A DNA stretch of 64,000 bases from Mesostigma viride. Taxonomy: Eukaryota; Streptophyta; Mesostigmatophyceae; Mesostigmatales; Mesostigmataceae. Numbering within the stretch: position 1 is the first letter of the stretch; each line of letters opens with the position of its first letter. The stretch is from positions 1,366,538-1,430,537 of the forward strand of contig RPFO01000127.1 of assembly GCA_009746045.1 (NCBI GenBank), read 5' to 3'. The notes beneath the pieces are model-generated. The model was not told the DNA's origin. It saw nothing but the letters and a program-made list of their open reading frames with translations, and searched no databases. The translations under genes were made by a program, and so were the position numbers. Positions 1 through 11,800 of the stretch are shown piece by piece.

Positions 1-51
1 CATTCTTTCTGTCCATTTTCCCAGAGATCTTGCTCTCGCAGTTCTCTAGAA

Positions 52-3000
52 ATGGAGATGGTGCAGAGCACGCGTAAGCCGAACACGGGAGGCAGCGGCG
101 CCGAAGCTTCTCCTGCGGACGCTGGGGGAAATGCCGCGTCGGCCTCCCTCGTGACTGTCGACAAATTGTTGCGTTGCGCGGATGATATCGAGGCAGAACG
201 CCCTCGCGTGGCGTACCTCTGTGAGTTACTTAATCAATGGCCATTGAGGCTTTTGCCATCCGAAAAAGGCAAAGTTGTCTGCAAAGCTGTTTGTGTGTGA
301 ATCTATTTATCATGATCGTCTGTCATATATATTGACATTTCAGACAACATTGTTTACCTGTTCTTCCCATATCAAGTCTGTCTGTTTCAAAGGTCTTGAT
401 GTCATTTGACTTTATGGTTATACCTGCTATTGATGTCTTATCAACTAGGATGACCTCTTGATCACTTTGTCAAGCTTACTGCTTCATGCACTTTTTCAAA
501 TGCGCTCTGCTTCATCCTTCTGCATCCACACAACGTCCATTGTGCGATCTTTCCTGTAAGGCAGCCGAACCCTAAGAGACAGTGATAGGAAGTCAATAAA
601 CGTGTGACCCTATCTGTGCCTCGGTGAAAAACGTGGGAGCTATCAATTAGCCAAGGAGTTTCATGCCCAGTTGGCTGTCCAGCAGGGTGAAAATCTGCTC
701 GGAGTGGGCCTCCTGGCCTGCAACTGAAGCACGCGTGCCTTTGCTAGCCAGCCTGTGTTTACATGGCATCTATTTTACCTGATATGTATTCATTGCGTGG
801 CTACCCTAACCCCTTGAACCTGTCTTCTTCCCAGGCCGTCTGCGGGCGTTATACGAGGCCGTGCGCCTGCACGGACGTGGCCACATCCAGTTCAAAACCG
901 AGCTGTTCAACCGGGTTCGAAATGTGAGTGCTCTCTTTTGGGTCACGGTAATGCGAGTGGCAGTTTCGAGAATTAGAATTGCCTTGCAGTGCCAGGTTGG
1001 AATTGGATGTAGGTTGAGGGCCTGTGAGTCTCATCAACAGTATAGCTTGTCTTGGTCCATAACGCGGCCACTGCTTGGGCAGGGGATGAAACCTCACCAG
1101 CGGGCGAGTGGACAACTAGAACGATAGCAACAGCCACCCTCCCTCCCCCCCCTCCCCCCGGAGGATTTATGTATGGTCTCACAGCACGGTCAATTTTCCA
1201 TGTAAGGAGCATACCGGCCATTGACAAGGGGTAATTCTGCGGCTGTTGTTGGAGTTCATTTTGTTGCTATTGTGGGCCCTAGGTAGCATGCATATCGTCG
1301 ACCGTATACAGCCCCTACATGGGACCTGGAAACGTTTTCTTTACGTGCCCAGCGATCCTTTGACATGCGCTTTTCTTAATAGATGAGGTTGTGATCCATG
1401 GCCTTGCTTGTGCTGCCACATGCATAAGCCCTTTTCTGGCTTGGTTGGAGACGCAGTGCGCTTTTCCCCGCCATCAACAACAGGTGCTGCCAGGATTCGA
1501 CTGCAGGACCTCCGTGTCCATTCTTGCTTTTCCTATGCAGCGCCTTGCTGCCGCCGTGGCCCATATTGAGCTCGTGAGCATCTCCAATGTATCGTGTTGC
1601 TACCTCTAGGCCATGTGGCTACTTGGCTAGTATCCTTCATCGTTGTTTGAGCGCTATTGTATTAGATCAGAGTTTCGCCTGTGCTTAAGCTTGGTCTCAG
1701 CTACGCTGGTTGATGTTTATGCCGTATGTGATTGAGATCTATCGGAGCGGGCTATTGTGAGGAATGCTCATCTCGACCATGGACGCACATGCTTGCTCCG
1801 CTTGTGCTGCAGGAGGAGCAACCCACGCGGGAGGCCCGGCGTGAGATCACGGACCAAGAAGAGCTGACGGTCTTTTTCCTCGAATACGCTGACAGGGCCA
1901 ACCGGCGGTGGCGCAGTGGAGAGAAAAGTGACCGGTATGTTATTTACAGTTTGTAGAATCGAGTGGTTTTGAGGGGGGGAGTCGTTGCCATTTTCGGCAT
2001 GCTTCCTCTGCAGCTGTCATGTACACCCGTTAGTCGTTTGAGTGCAGCTTAAGTTGGCTTTCCCATCCCACCCTTTCCCGTCCCCTGCGTTTCTTCCCAT
2101 CCCACTTTCCCATCCCCTGCGCTCTTTTGTCCCCTCTCTCAATTTCTCCCCATCTCGTCCTCCCTTCCCTCCTCTCCCTCTCACCCCCTCTTCCCCTAAT
2201 ATCTTACCTTCCTGGTTTCACCGTCCTTTTTCGTCCCCCTTGCCAACTACACCTGCTTGCCAACTGCTCTCTCCATTGCAATCAATTTCAAAACCCACAA
2301 CCCGAAACACTCCCCCCCCCTCCCCCTCCCTTCCTAAACACTGCCCCCCTCCCCCCCCTCCCTGTTCAGCGAGGAGATGTCGGCCATGTTCACCAACGCA
2401 TACATCGTGTTCGAGGTGCTGCGCCGGCACGTAGACGAGGTGCTGCGCAAGCAGTCCGAGGACCCGAGCTCCTCCTCTTCCAGCAAACCGCTGACTGAGG
2501 AGGTATTCCGCATGGGCGCGGAGACAGAGCGCAAGGCGCGCGAGCTCTCCCGCAAGGTCTACAACATGGTCCCCCTGGACGTGCAGCCGCCGGGGCTGTT
2601 GGACCGCAGTGTCTCCCGCAGCGAGCACTTCTCTTCTACTGCCGCCCCGGTGGCGCGTGTCTTGGATGACAGCATGCTGCCGGAGGTCCAGGCAGCGGTC
2701 GAGGCGCTCCAGGGGGCGTCCCGGCTCCCCCCTCCCCCCGGCATCCAGCACCAGTTCACGCCCACGTGCGACGTCTTTGACTGGCTCCAGGTCATGTTCG
2801 GGTTCCAGCGCTCCAACGCCAGTAACCAGCGTGAGCACCTCGTGCTCCTGCTGGCGATGGGGCAGAGCCGCCAGGTGGCGCCCATCCACGAGCACGCAGC
2901 CCGCCTGCGCCACCTGGACGACAAAGTCGTGCGCTGGGTCTGGGACAAGACGCTAGCAAACTACAAGTACTGGTGCAGCTCGCTCGATATCGAGCCGGTG

Positions 3001-3255
3001 ACCGAGCTGGCCATCAAGGCGCTCTCGGCGAGCCAGGGCCCGCAGGAGGTGAAGTACCGGCTTGTCTTTGTGTGCCTGTACCTGCTGGTGTGGGGCGAGG
3101 CAGCCAACCTGCGCTTCCTGCCCGAGTGCCTCTGCTATATCTTCCACCGCATGGCGCACGACACGCATGACGTGCTGGAACGCAAGGTGGACCCGAAGAC
3201 GGGGTCGCTGCGCAGACCTGCGATCGGGGGCCCCGAGTTCACCTTTCTGGAGCAG
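52..3255 (+). CDS. CALS: Callose synthase exons 1-4: Vta1-like region and FKS1 domain 1
   Basis: Exons: 52-220, 835-923, 1813-1934, 2370-3255. Exons 1 and 2 join through a split Cys codon to give PRVAYLC followed by an HGRGHIQFKTELFNR stretch, which is the plant callose synthase signature (ANEIE..NPRVAYLCR...GRGVRQFKT). Exon 3 carries the next helical part (EEQPTREARREITDQEEL). Exon 4 begins the FKS1 domain 1 and contains the diagnostic VWGEAANLRFLPECLCYIFH near residues 365-385. Donors are gtgagt, gtgagt, gtatgt and gtgcgt. Acceptors follow pyrimidine-rich tracts; the one before exon 4 follows about 300 nt of C/T-rich sequence. Sequence-level confidence is high for all four exons. Confidence 0.93.
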
Positions 3256-5784
3256 GTGCGTGCGCGCGCTCCTAGTTACATGACTACAGTAATAGTCATA
3301 GTAATTGTGGTAATAATGGGGCTTTCGGGCGCAGATGCGCATGCGCTTGCATGTGGCTTGACGGAGCCTTGTGGCTGATCTGTAATCGGGGACTCTGCTC
3401 CTTTGAGCCGAGTGGTTGTGATCGTCGACCGCTGCTGGCAGCCATGGCATTGCCATTGGGCTGTCTGTCTTTCCATGGGGCCAGCTGCAGAAGGGGCCTT
3501 TCATTTAATGGAAGCGATGGCAGAAATCATTGGCATGCGCCCATCACGTCCCTTGTATCAGGACACCACTAGGCAGGCATCGCTTGCATGGCGTTCATCA
3601 CTGATGCTGTACTTTGTCTGTCTCTGCCTCCGGGGCTTTGGCGGCGTATGCCTTCAACCTCTCTCCCATCTGCCCCTTAGCAGCATGCCGAGCCTACCGC
3701 TTCGCAAGGCAACCGCCCAAGCACTGTAGTGACCAGTGTAGTGACCAATGGGTCTAGTGCAGCGTACTACAGCTTCGCAAGGCAACCGCCCAAGCACTGT
3801 AGTGACCAGTATAGTGACCAATGGGTCTAGTACAGCATACTAGAGCTTCGCAAGGCAACCGCCCAAGCTCTGTAGAGACCAGTATAGTGACCAATGGGTC
3901 TAGTACAGCATACTACAGCTTCGCAAGGCAACCGCCCAAGCTCTGTAGAGACCAGTATAGTGATCAATGGGTCCAGTACAGCATACTACAGCTTCGCGAG
4001 GCACCCCCTTTTAAGTGGGGGGGAATTAGGAAAAGGTTGGCCATGCCCTATTTGATGCCCTCACTCCCGCCTTTTTGGGGAAAAAATCCCCCCTCCGATA
4101 GGCTCAACTGTCACTATGCTTCGGATCCCTACAGCCTGATATGCAACCTCCCCTCCGGACTGTCTTCTCATTCCCCCAACCTACCTGTCCCCCGACCCGC
4201 CTTCTCCCCCCCTGCCAGGTGGTCAAGCCGGTCTACACGATGGTGCGCAAGGAGCACGGCAACGCGACCGTGCGCGACAAGGAGAACGTTGTCTCCGTGC
4301 TCAGCCCCTCGCTCTGGAAGAACTACGACGACATCAACGAGTACTTCTGGACGAACCGCTGCATGGTCCTGGGCTGGCCCTGGCATGGCCAGAAGGACTT
4401 CTTCCAGACCACCGAGTCGCTCCGCTCCAAGGTCCAAGCACAGGACTCGGTCCTAGCCATGGACATCGAGGGGGCGAGCGGCATCGGCGCCTACTCCTCC
4501 ATGAGGCGCCACGACAAGAAGGACTCTCGGGGCTGCTGCAGCTGCCTCCTGGCGCGCTGGTTCCGGTCAGCGAAAGCCAGGCTGGCCACGCCCACCGCCA
4601 AGACGGCCCTGGAGCGGCGCTCCTTCTTCATGGTCCTGCGCGCTTTCCCCTCCTACCTGGGCTTCATCATCATCACCCTGATCGCGATGATCCTGTTTGC
4701 GTTCCGCAACCCCGACCGCCAGTCGCATGATGTGAACCTCAACCTGGTCTTCCCTGAGTTCATGGCAGAACTCGTCGAGGCCGGGTTCCGCGCCGCCAAC
4801 GCGACCACGTTTGAGCGGGTTGAGCCGGACTCAGACGAGGGAGGCCTGCTCCCGACCAGAATCAACTGGGACGATTTCTTCATGCGTAGCCACTTTTGGC
4901 GGTCCACGGGCGTGTGCGTGTGTGCGTACGCACTCCTGCACACGCTGCAGGCCATCCTCGAGGTGCACGCATCGCTCCGCATCCTCATCCGCATGGCGCG
5001 CCTCAAGGCGCTCAAGCTGCTGCTGCAGGTGCTGCTGCACGGCTGCTGGTCGGCGGCGTTTGTGTTCGCCTATTACCGCATGATGGAGGAGTGCTGCGTG
5101 GATAAGTACGGGAACCGCATTCCGCAGCCCACCGAGTATGACTATACATTCCTCGAGATGGTCGGGTTATACGTGCTCCCGGACGTGCTGCGCTTTGTGC
5201 TCACGGGCTGGCCTCGCCTACAGCGATGGGCCAAGCAGTCCAACCTCTCGGCCGTCAAGCTCGTCCGCTGGTGGTTCACCTCGGAGGCCTACGTTGGCCG
5301 GGAGATGATCGAGAGGACGCACCACAAGCTCTTCTACGTGCTCTTCTGGCTCGTGCTCGCGGGATGCAAGCTGCTCTTCTCTTACTTCTTCCAGGCAAGC
5401 GCGACTATAAATGCCACGTTGGATTGTGTACAGTTCTTGCTCTTGCTCACCGGGTGCAAGCTGCTCTTCTCCTCCTTGCAGGCAAGCGCGGCTATAAGTA
5501 TAATATACATTACTTAGTATAGTAGTATAAAGATTAGAAATATGTTGTTATGGCTCGTGCTTGTGGGATGCAAGCTGCTCTTCTCCTACTGCTTCCAGGC
5601 ATGCGCCTGGGCAGACAGCACCACTAAATTGAATACCACTTACAGCAGTAGACGTAGTTGCATTGCAAAGCTGTAGCATAGATTCTGAAAGAAAAACTGC
5701 TTCGCCTTAATACAGCCATCGGTTTCTGCTGCGATATGGAGTGAGAAACGGTGCTGTTATGATTGGTATAGGTCATGATGTTGA

Positions 5785-5859
<75 letters not shown>

Positions 5860-8800
5860 TAGTTTTGGTGTACTTGAAGGCATGGCTTGGAATTGCATTG
5901 TGTTGTTTTGGGAGTGCGCATGCAGCCACGTGTGTCGCCTGATTGCCCATTCCGTGGTTGGATCGCTGTTGCTGGTTGGATCGCTTTCACTCCTGATTGC
6001 CCGTTCGCTGGTTGGATCGCTGTTGCTGGTTGGATCGCTTTCACTCCTGATTGCCCGTTCGGTGGTTGGATCGCTGTTGCTGGTTGGATCGCTTTCACTC
6101 CTGGTTGCCCGTTCCGTGGTTGGATCGCTGTTGCTGGTTGGATCGCTTTCACTCCTGATTGCCCGTTCCGTGGTTGGATCGCTGTTGCTGGTTGGATCGC
6201 TTTCACTCCTGGTTGCCCGTTCCGTGGTTGGATCGCTGTTGCTGGTTGGATCGCTTTCACTCCTGATTGCCCGTTCCGTGGTTGGATCGCTGTTGCTGGT
6301 TGGATCGCTTTCACTCCTGATTGCCCGTTCGCTGGTTGGATCGCTGTTGCTGGTTGGATCGCTTTCACTCCTGATTGCCCGTTCGGTGGTTGGATCGCTG
6401 TTGCTGGTTGGATCGCTTTCACGCCTGATTGCCCGTTCCGTGGTTGGATCGCTGTTGCTGGTTGGATCGCTTTCACTCCTGGTTGCCCGTTCCGTGGTTG
6501 GATCGCTGTTGCTGGTTGGATCGCTTTCACTCCTGATTGCCCGTTCGGTGGTTGGATCGCTGTTGCTGGTTGGATCGCTTTCACTCCTGATTGCCCGTTC
6601 CGTGGTTGGATCGCTGTTGCTGGTTGGATCGCTTTCACTCCTGATTGCCCGTTCCGTGGTTGGATCGCTGTTGCTGGTTGGATCGCTTTCACTGCTGATG
6701 GCCCGTTCCGTGGTTGGATCGCTGTTGCTGGTTGGATCGCTTTCACTCCCGGTTGCCCGTTCCGTGGTTGGATCGCTGTTGCTGGTTGGATCGCTTTCAC
6801 TCCTGATGGCCCGTTCGCTGGTTGGATCGCTGTTGCTGGTTGGATCGCTTTCACTCCTGATTGCCCGTTCCGTGGTTGGATCGCTGTTGCTGGTTGGATC
6901 GCTTTCACTGCTGATGGCCCGTTCCGTGGTTGGATCGCTGTTGCTGGTTGGATCGCTTTCACTCCTGATTGCCCGTTCCGTGGTTGGATCGCTGTTGCTG
7001 GTTGGATCGCTTTCACTCCTGATTGCCCGTTCCGTGGTTGGATCGCTGTTGCTGGTTGGATCGCTTTCACTCTGCTATATCCCCCCCTTTCGCTGACCCG
7101 CTGTGCCATCGATTTCCCTGTCTCCCAATATGTCCGCTCGTGCCTGTTTTGCGCTGCTCGCCCCCGTACCGGTTTCGGCAGGTCAAGCCGCTGGTGAATG
7201 TGTCCCGCAACATGTGGCGTGACTGCTCTGTCCAGTACAACTGGTTCGAGTTTGCGCCAGGCACGTTCTGCGTGGCGGCGTTTGGCACAACTTGTCAATA
7301 TATTCAGCTGTACGGTAGATCATGCAGCGCCTTACAGGTGGTCCTCGATGTTTCGAGTGATCGATCCAATGCGTCCAAGGGGCCGCTAAGTGGCAAAGGA
7401 TGCGATAGTGAATGGCTGGAGATTAGCCTAGCAAGAAATGCTTCTTCTTCTTTTCACTCTGGCAGCGATTTGCTCCAGCTTCTTGCTTCTACATGACAGT
7501 TCTCCTTTCCAGAATAAATTCTGTATGCAGTTCTTGTTTCTTCTCTGCCCTGGTTTCAGGCACTACACAAATGCCTTAACGTTATGCAATGTTGCGTGGT
7601 TATGTTCAGTATCTGATTGGCTGGTTGGCCTGTTGGCTCGTCCAGGTACGGGGCCACCCAGTGGGCAAGTCAGTCTCCTGCTCTATGTCAAACAGCCATG
7701 GCATGTGGATAGTGTCAAGCAGAGATACATAGATTGTTTGCGCACTTCCTCCCTCGCGTGCTGTTTCTTTACACCGTTGAGGCTCATACTGACGGTTGGT
7801 AGCTTTATGCAACTTCGTTGGGGATGCGAGGAACAAGGCAGATGAAGAGCCTGGCTGTTGGCACGTGAAAAATCGGTTGCTGGTGAGCCTGGGACGAGGG
7901 TGTTGGGTGTCGTGACTGGCACCTAGTGCGGCACTCTATACTTGTGTGTGCACATTGTCAAAGCAACGCGGTACCCGTGGCATCTGATGTGCGTGCGATT
8001 GTCAGATTCCACTGCAATGTGGTACCCCTGGCGTCTAATGCGTGTGTGATTGCCAGACTAATACAGCACCATCGTGGGCTCGAGCTCCCTGCAAATGTGT
8101 GGGGCTGTTGCAGGTTGCGTCAACTTTGGTGTAACCATCTTCCACCTGTGGGTGCCCACAGTCCCTGTAAGTGCCTTCTGCTTCCCTGCAAATGCTTGGG
8201 TTCTGGACCCCTTAAATTACCATAGCTCGCTCTTTTTTGCAATCCTAGCTTAGAAAGGCCAGGAGTTAACTGTGTGGCATAGCTGAAAACCACTGCAAAC
8301 TTCTTCCAATTTTACTGTGCAAAAGATTTCTTATATTTAGGCATCCCCCAGCAGGTTTGTTTGGGCAAAAAAAGTGAAGGAAATTAAAAACAAGTTTGCT
8401 GATGGAAAGTTACCAAATGATTCAAGGGCGCACGGCTGAGATCTTGAGATTAGCACTTCCTCAATGTGGGAGAGCACCGCGTGGCCAGCGTCCCCACAAT
8501 ATCGTAGCTTATGGCATAGTCATGGCACGACCGAGCAGTGGCATGCAGTAGAATTTGTTGGGATAAAATGGGGGAATGCAATGGGAGTGCGGCTGCAAGT
8601 TGAAAATGCCTTTTTCGTTTATTTACCATCAGGTTGATCTTCCCTGATTTTTCTGCTGAGAGCTACCAATGATGTGTGTTATGGTTGTAGCCATAATACC
8701 TATGGGTTATAGCAAGCTTGTGTGATTCTTCTTGGCTGCATGTCGAGGCTTAATAACAGGTGCTAGTAGTTCATGGCTAGACTTGGCAGGGTTGTAGCAT

Positions 8801-11800
8801 CGGCAACAGAGGGTGCTGTACTTGCCTCGAGGCTGATGTCGCAAGTGACATCTATTGCTCCTTGTTGGCTTTGGAGGTCGCTTCCTTCAAGTTGTGAGCA
8901 TTGATGAATTTAGCTTATGCAAGCATACTTTTTTATCTTTTAATGGGCTGCAGCTGAGGCCGAACACAGCAACCTCCAATACCATTGTTACGACCCTGCC
9001 TGGTCCCACAAATGCCTGGGACGAATGGCCTGATATTTCGCCCCGAGACGCATCCCACGAAGGGATGTGATGCAGATGTGATGATGCCCAGCGTGTTTGA
9101 GGTGTCAACGCACCACATGCGGTAACTCCCACCAGGGCAAAGCACTTATCATACAGAGTCACAAAGGGAATTTCATGAGATCGGGCCACACAAAAAATTA
9201 GTTTTTTTTTCCCAAGGTGATCACACGAGAGAGTTGGGCTGACAATGTGAAATGGTAAGGCTTAATTTTGCGGCATGGCCATTCCTTGGGGGGGTGGGGG
9301 GGTGTAGGGGGGGTTTCCTCACGTGTTTTGAATGGCAGTGCCAGCTTGTTGGCCCAAAGATCCTTTTTCCCTCTGGCATACGTGAACCCACGTGTGCCTC
9401 CCCGCTGTGCCGGTTTAGGATTTCCCGGGCCTTTTGTGATGGGACGCTCTGAGCCTGTTCACTTGGCTTTAGGGGGGTGAGTCATGGGGGGTGAGGGAAC
9501 AGGTTGAGTCAATGGGAATGAGTGTGTGCCCAGCCTCTGCGTCCCCACCTTGATTGACTGAGTGACCCCGTGCCCCGCCCTGGGTCTCCTGCAGGTGTAC
9601 ATCATCGACATGGGAATCTGGTACTCGATCTTCTCCACGCTCCTGGGGGCGTTCAGCGGGGGAAGGGCACGCCAAGGAGAGGTGGGTACGCGGTCTTTCT
9701 GTCAGCAGTTAGCGCTTTCAACTGCTATCAAAAGAAGATTGTTCCCAAGTATCCTTCAGCCCCCCTGTTCTGATGTCCGCTTTGTCTATGTCCGTATTTT
9801 TCTGCCCATCCGCATTTTGGTTTGTTTGTACACAAGCGTGTGTGCAAGGTAAACATGTGGTAAATCATGGTTTTTGATAATCAGTTTAAATTCTCTTCAG
9901 ACTTCTGTCTTTAACCTGCCATGCCTTGAGGTCATGAGATATGGATACGGCAGACGAAGCACAAGTCAGAAAAAGTATCCGGTCATACAAGCAGCAAATG
10001 GGTTGCGCCCACTACTTCGTATGCTCTCCTAGCCACCTGGCCCTTTCCAGGATGACCTCCTACTCACACATGCACAAGTCGAGTATCCCATGACCAGGTA
10101 GATGGCGTTGATGCCTGGAATGGGTGTGGCAAAGACTGTCGTTCATATCATGGATGGAATGTGTGTGACATGGACTTGCACGCATCTAACTCATAAATGC
10201 TGGTGCTTTTTTTCCTGCGGGCCCGCTGCCCTGCGTGCTTGGCCGTGGCGGTTGGTTTATCGTCGCTGTTCCAGATTCGGAACATGACCATGCTGCGTGC
10301 GCGCTTCGAGACGTTCCCCCGCGCGTTCAGCAACAAGTTCATGCCCACCGATGAGGGGCCGACAGCCAATCGGTATGGCGTATGCATTAACGATTGTAGA
10401 TGGATGACGTATTATTAACGGATATTTGGAACTCGAATTTAGATGATAATTGATGTTACCATAGTCAATGCTCATATTCATGGCTCAACCCTCCTAATAC
10501 AAATGCAATGGCCGCATCTTCAGTGAGAGCTCACCTGTCGCCATGCTCTGCATCTTTTGCCTCATGTAACCAGTTTTGCCTGTTTCTCTGTCCACAATGG
10601 GGTGGGCAAATCCTTAGGGTCAGCAGTTTGGCTTGTTCGTACCCGCATTTTGTTACCCTGACAAATTCATGTCCATCGTGCAGGTACTGTTCTGCACCGC
10701 AAGTTGCTTGCCAATCAACCAAGAAAGCAACCAAAGGGAATGCCCATGCCTTGGCAATGCGCCGAGTCATGAATGTGCTCTTGTGCCGCGGTTCTGAAGA
10801 CTTCTCCTCCCCTTGTTGCGTGCGGCTGTGCATCCCCGCATTTGTGCTTCTTGGCTCTGTCTTCCTCGGCACCTTTGGTTCCTGCACATGCATCCGCGGC
10901 GCGGGGTCTCCTCTGTCCCCCACCTATTTATTGAACATTATTATTATCATCATCATTATTTAATGGTGGTGTAAGCAGGGGCCGCATCTCAGACATGAGC
11001 GCGCACCGCTCGCCCCCTCCACGTGGCGCCATGTCCCTCCTGCCCTCCATCATGGACTCGCATCGAAGCAGCGGTGCCAACAGCACGCAGCCGCTGGTCC
11101 GGAGGGTGAGCAGTGTGGAAATCACCATGATGGTTCAACAGTCTCGGCCGTTCTTGCCTGGTGTCTAGGTTCCTAATAGCACGCGGTGTGTGGCATGGGC
11201 ATGTGTGAGCCTAGAGCTTCCAAACAAATGGGCTAAATTGTATCGGATTCAGACATGCGGACGTTATGCTATCAGCGGTTGGTCTTTACTCTAGTTGCAA
11301 CCCCGTGATGCCTTCCTTCCCTTATTTAGTGATAGTTTGATCAGCTGGCAACGGGGCAGTTTAGAATGGGTGTGTTACTAGCCGGTACGTCACATTCAGC
11401 CTTGTCGAGATAGCTTGTGGTGGGCCCTGACTTCGTGCTGGTGCAGATGCCAGCTCATAACCGTCACAGGCACGTCACTACCCTTTCACTCGCAGACCGA
11501 CATCCCACGACACTGCGCATTTGACCAGGAGAGGCGGTGTGAGCTAGCCAAATCTGGTCTCGTACTTTCGTACAGGAATTAGACTGTCATGTTGAGTGCC
11601 TGCGTCATATTAGTTCATCGCAATTAATTCAGTTACTAGTGCACTCGCTCCCTCAGGATGGCCCAGACTATCAGAGGCCTTCGAGCCCCATGCGCGGAGT
11701 ATGTAAATTCAAACGCTGGGCGCTCACAGCTTGATATGTCTATGAAGAAGCCACACTTCCTCTAGGCACCGTATCCGGGATCGCTGCACACCCTGCCGCA

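Noticed and set aside
2218..2948. Minus-strand open frames of 129-231 codons opposite exon 4
   Set aside because: They mirror the GC-rich coding exon and resemble no family; the plus strand carries the conserved callose synthase sequence.
5741..7298. Long repeat proteins in several frames across the 54-bp array
   Set aside because: They arise from a stop-free unit whose length is divisible by three, on both strands, and lie inside intron 5.
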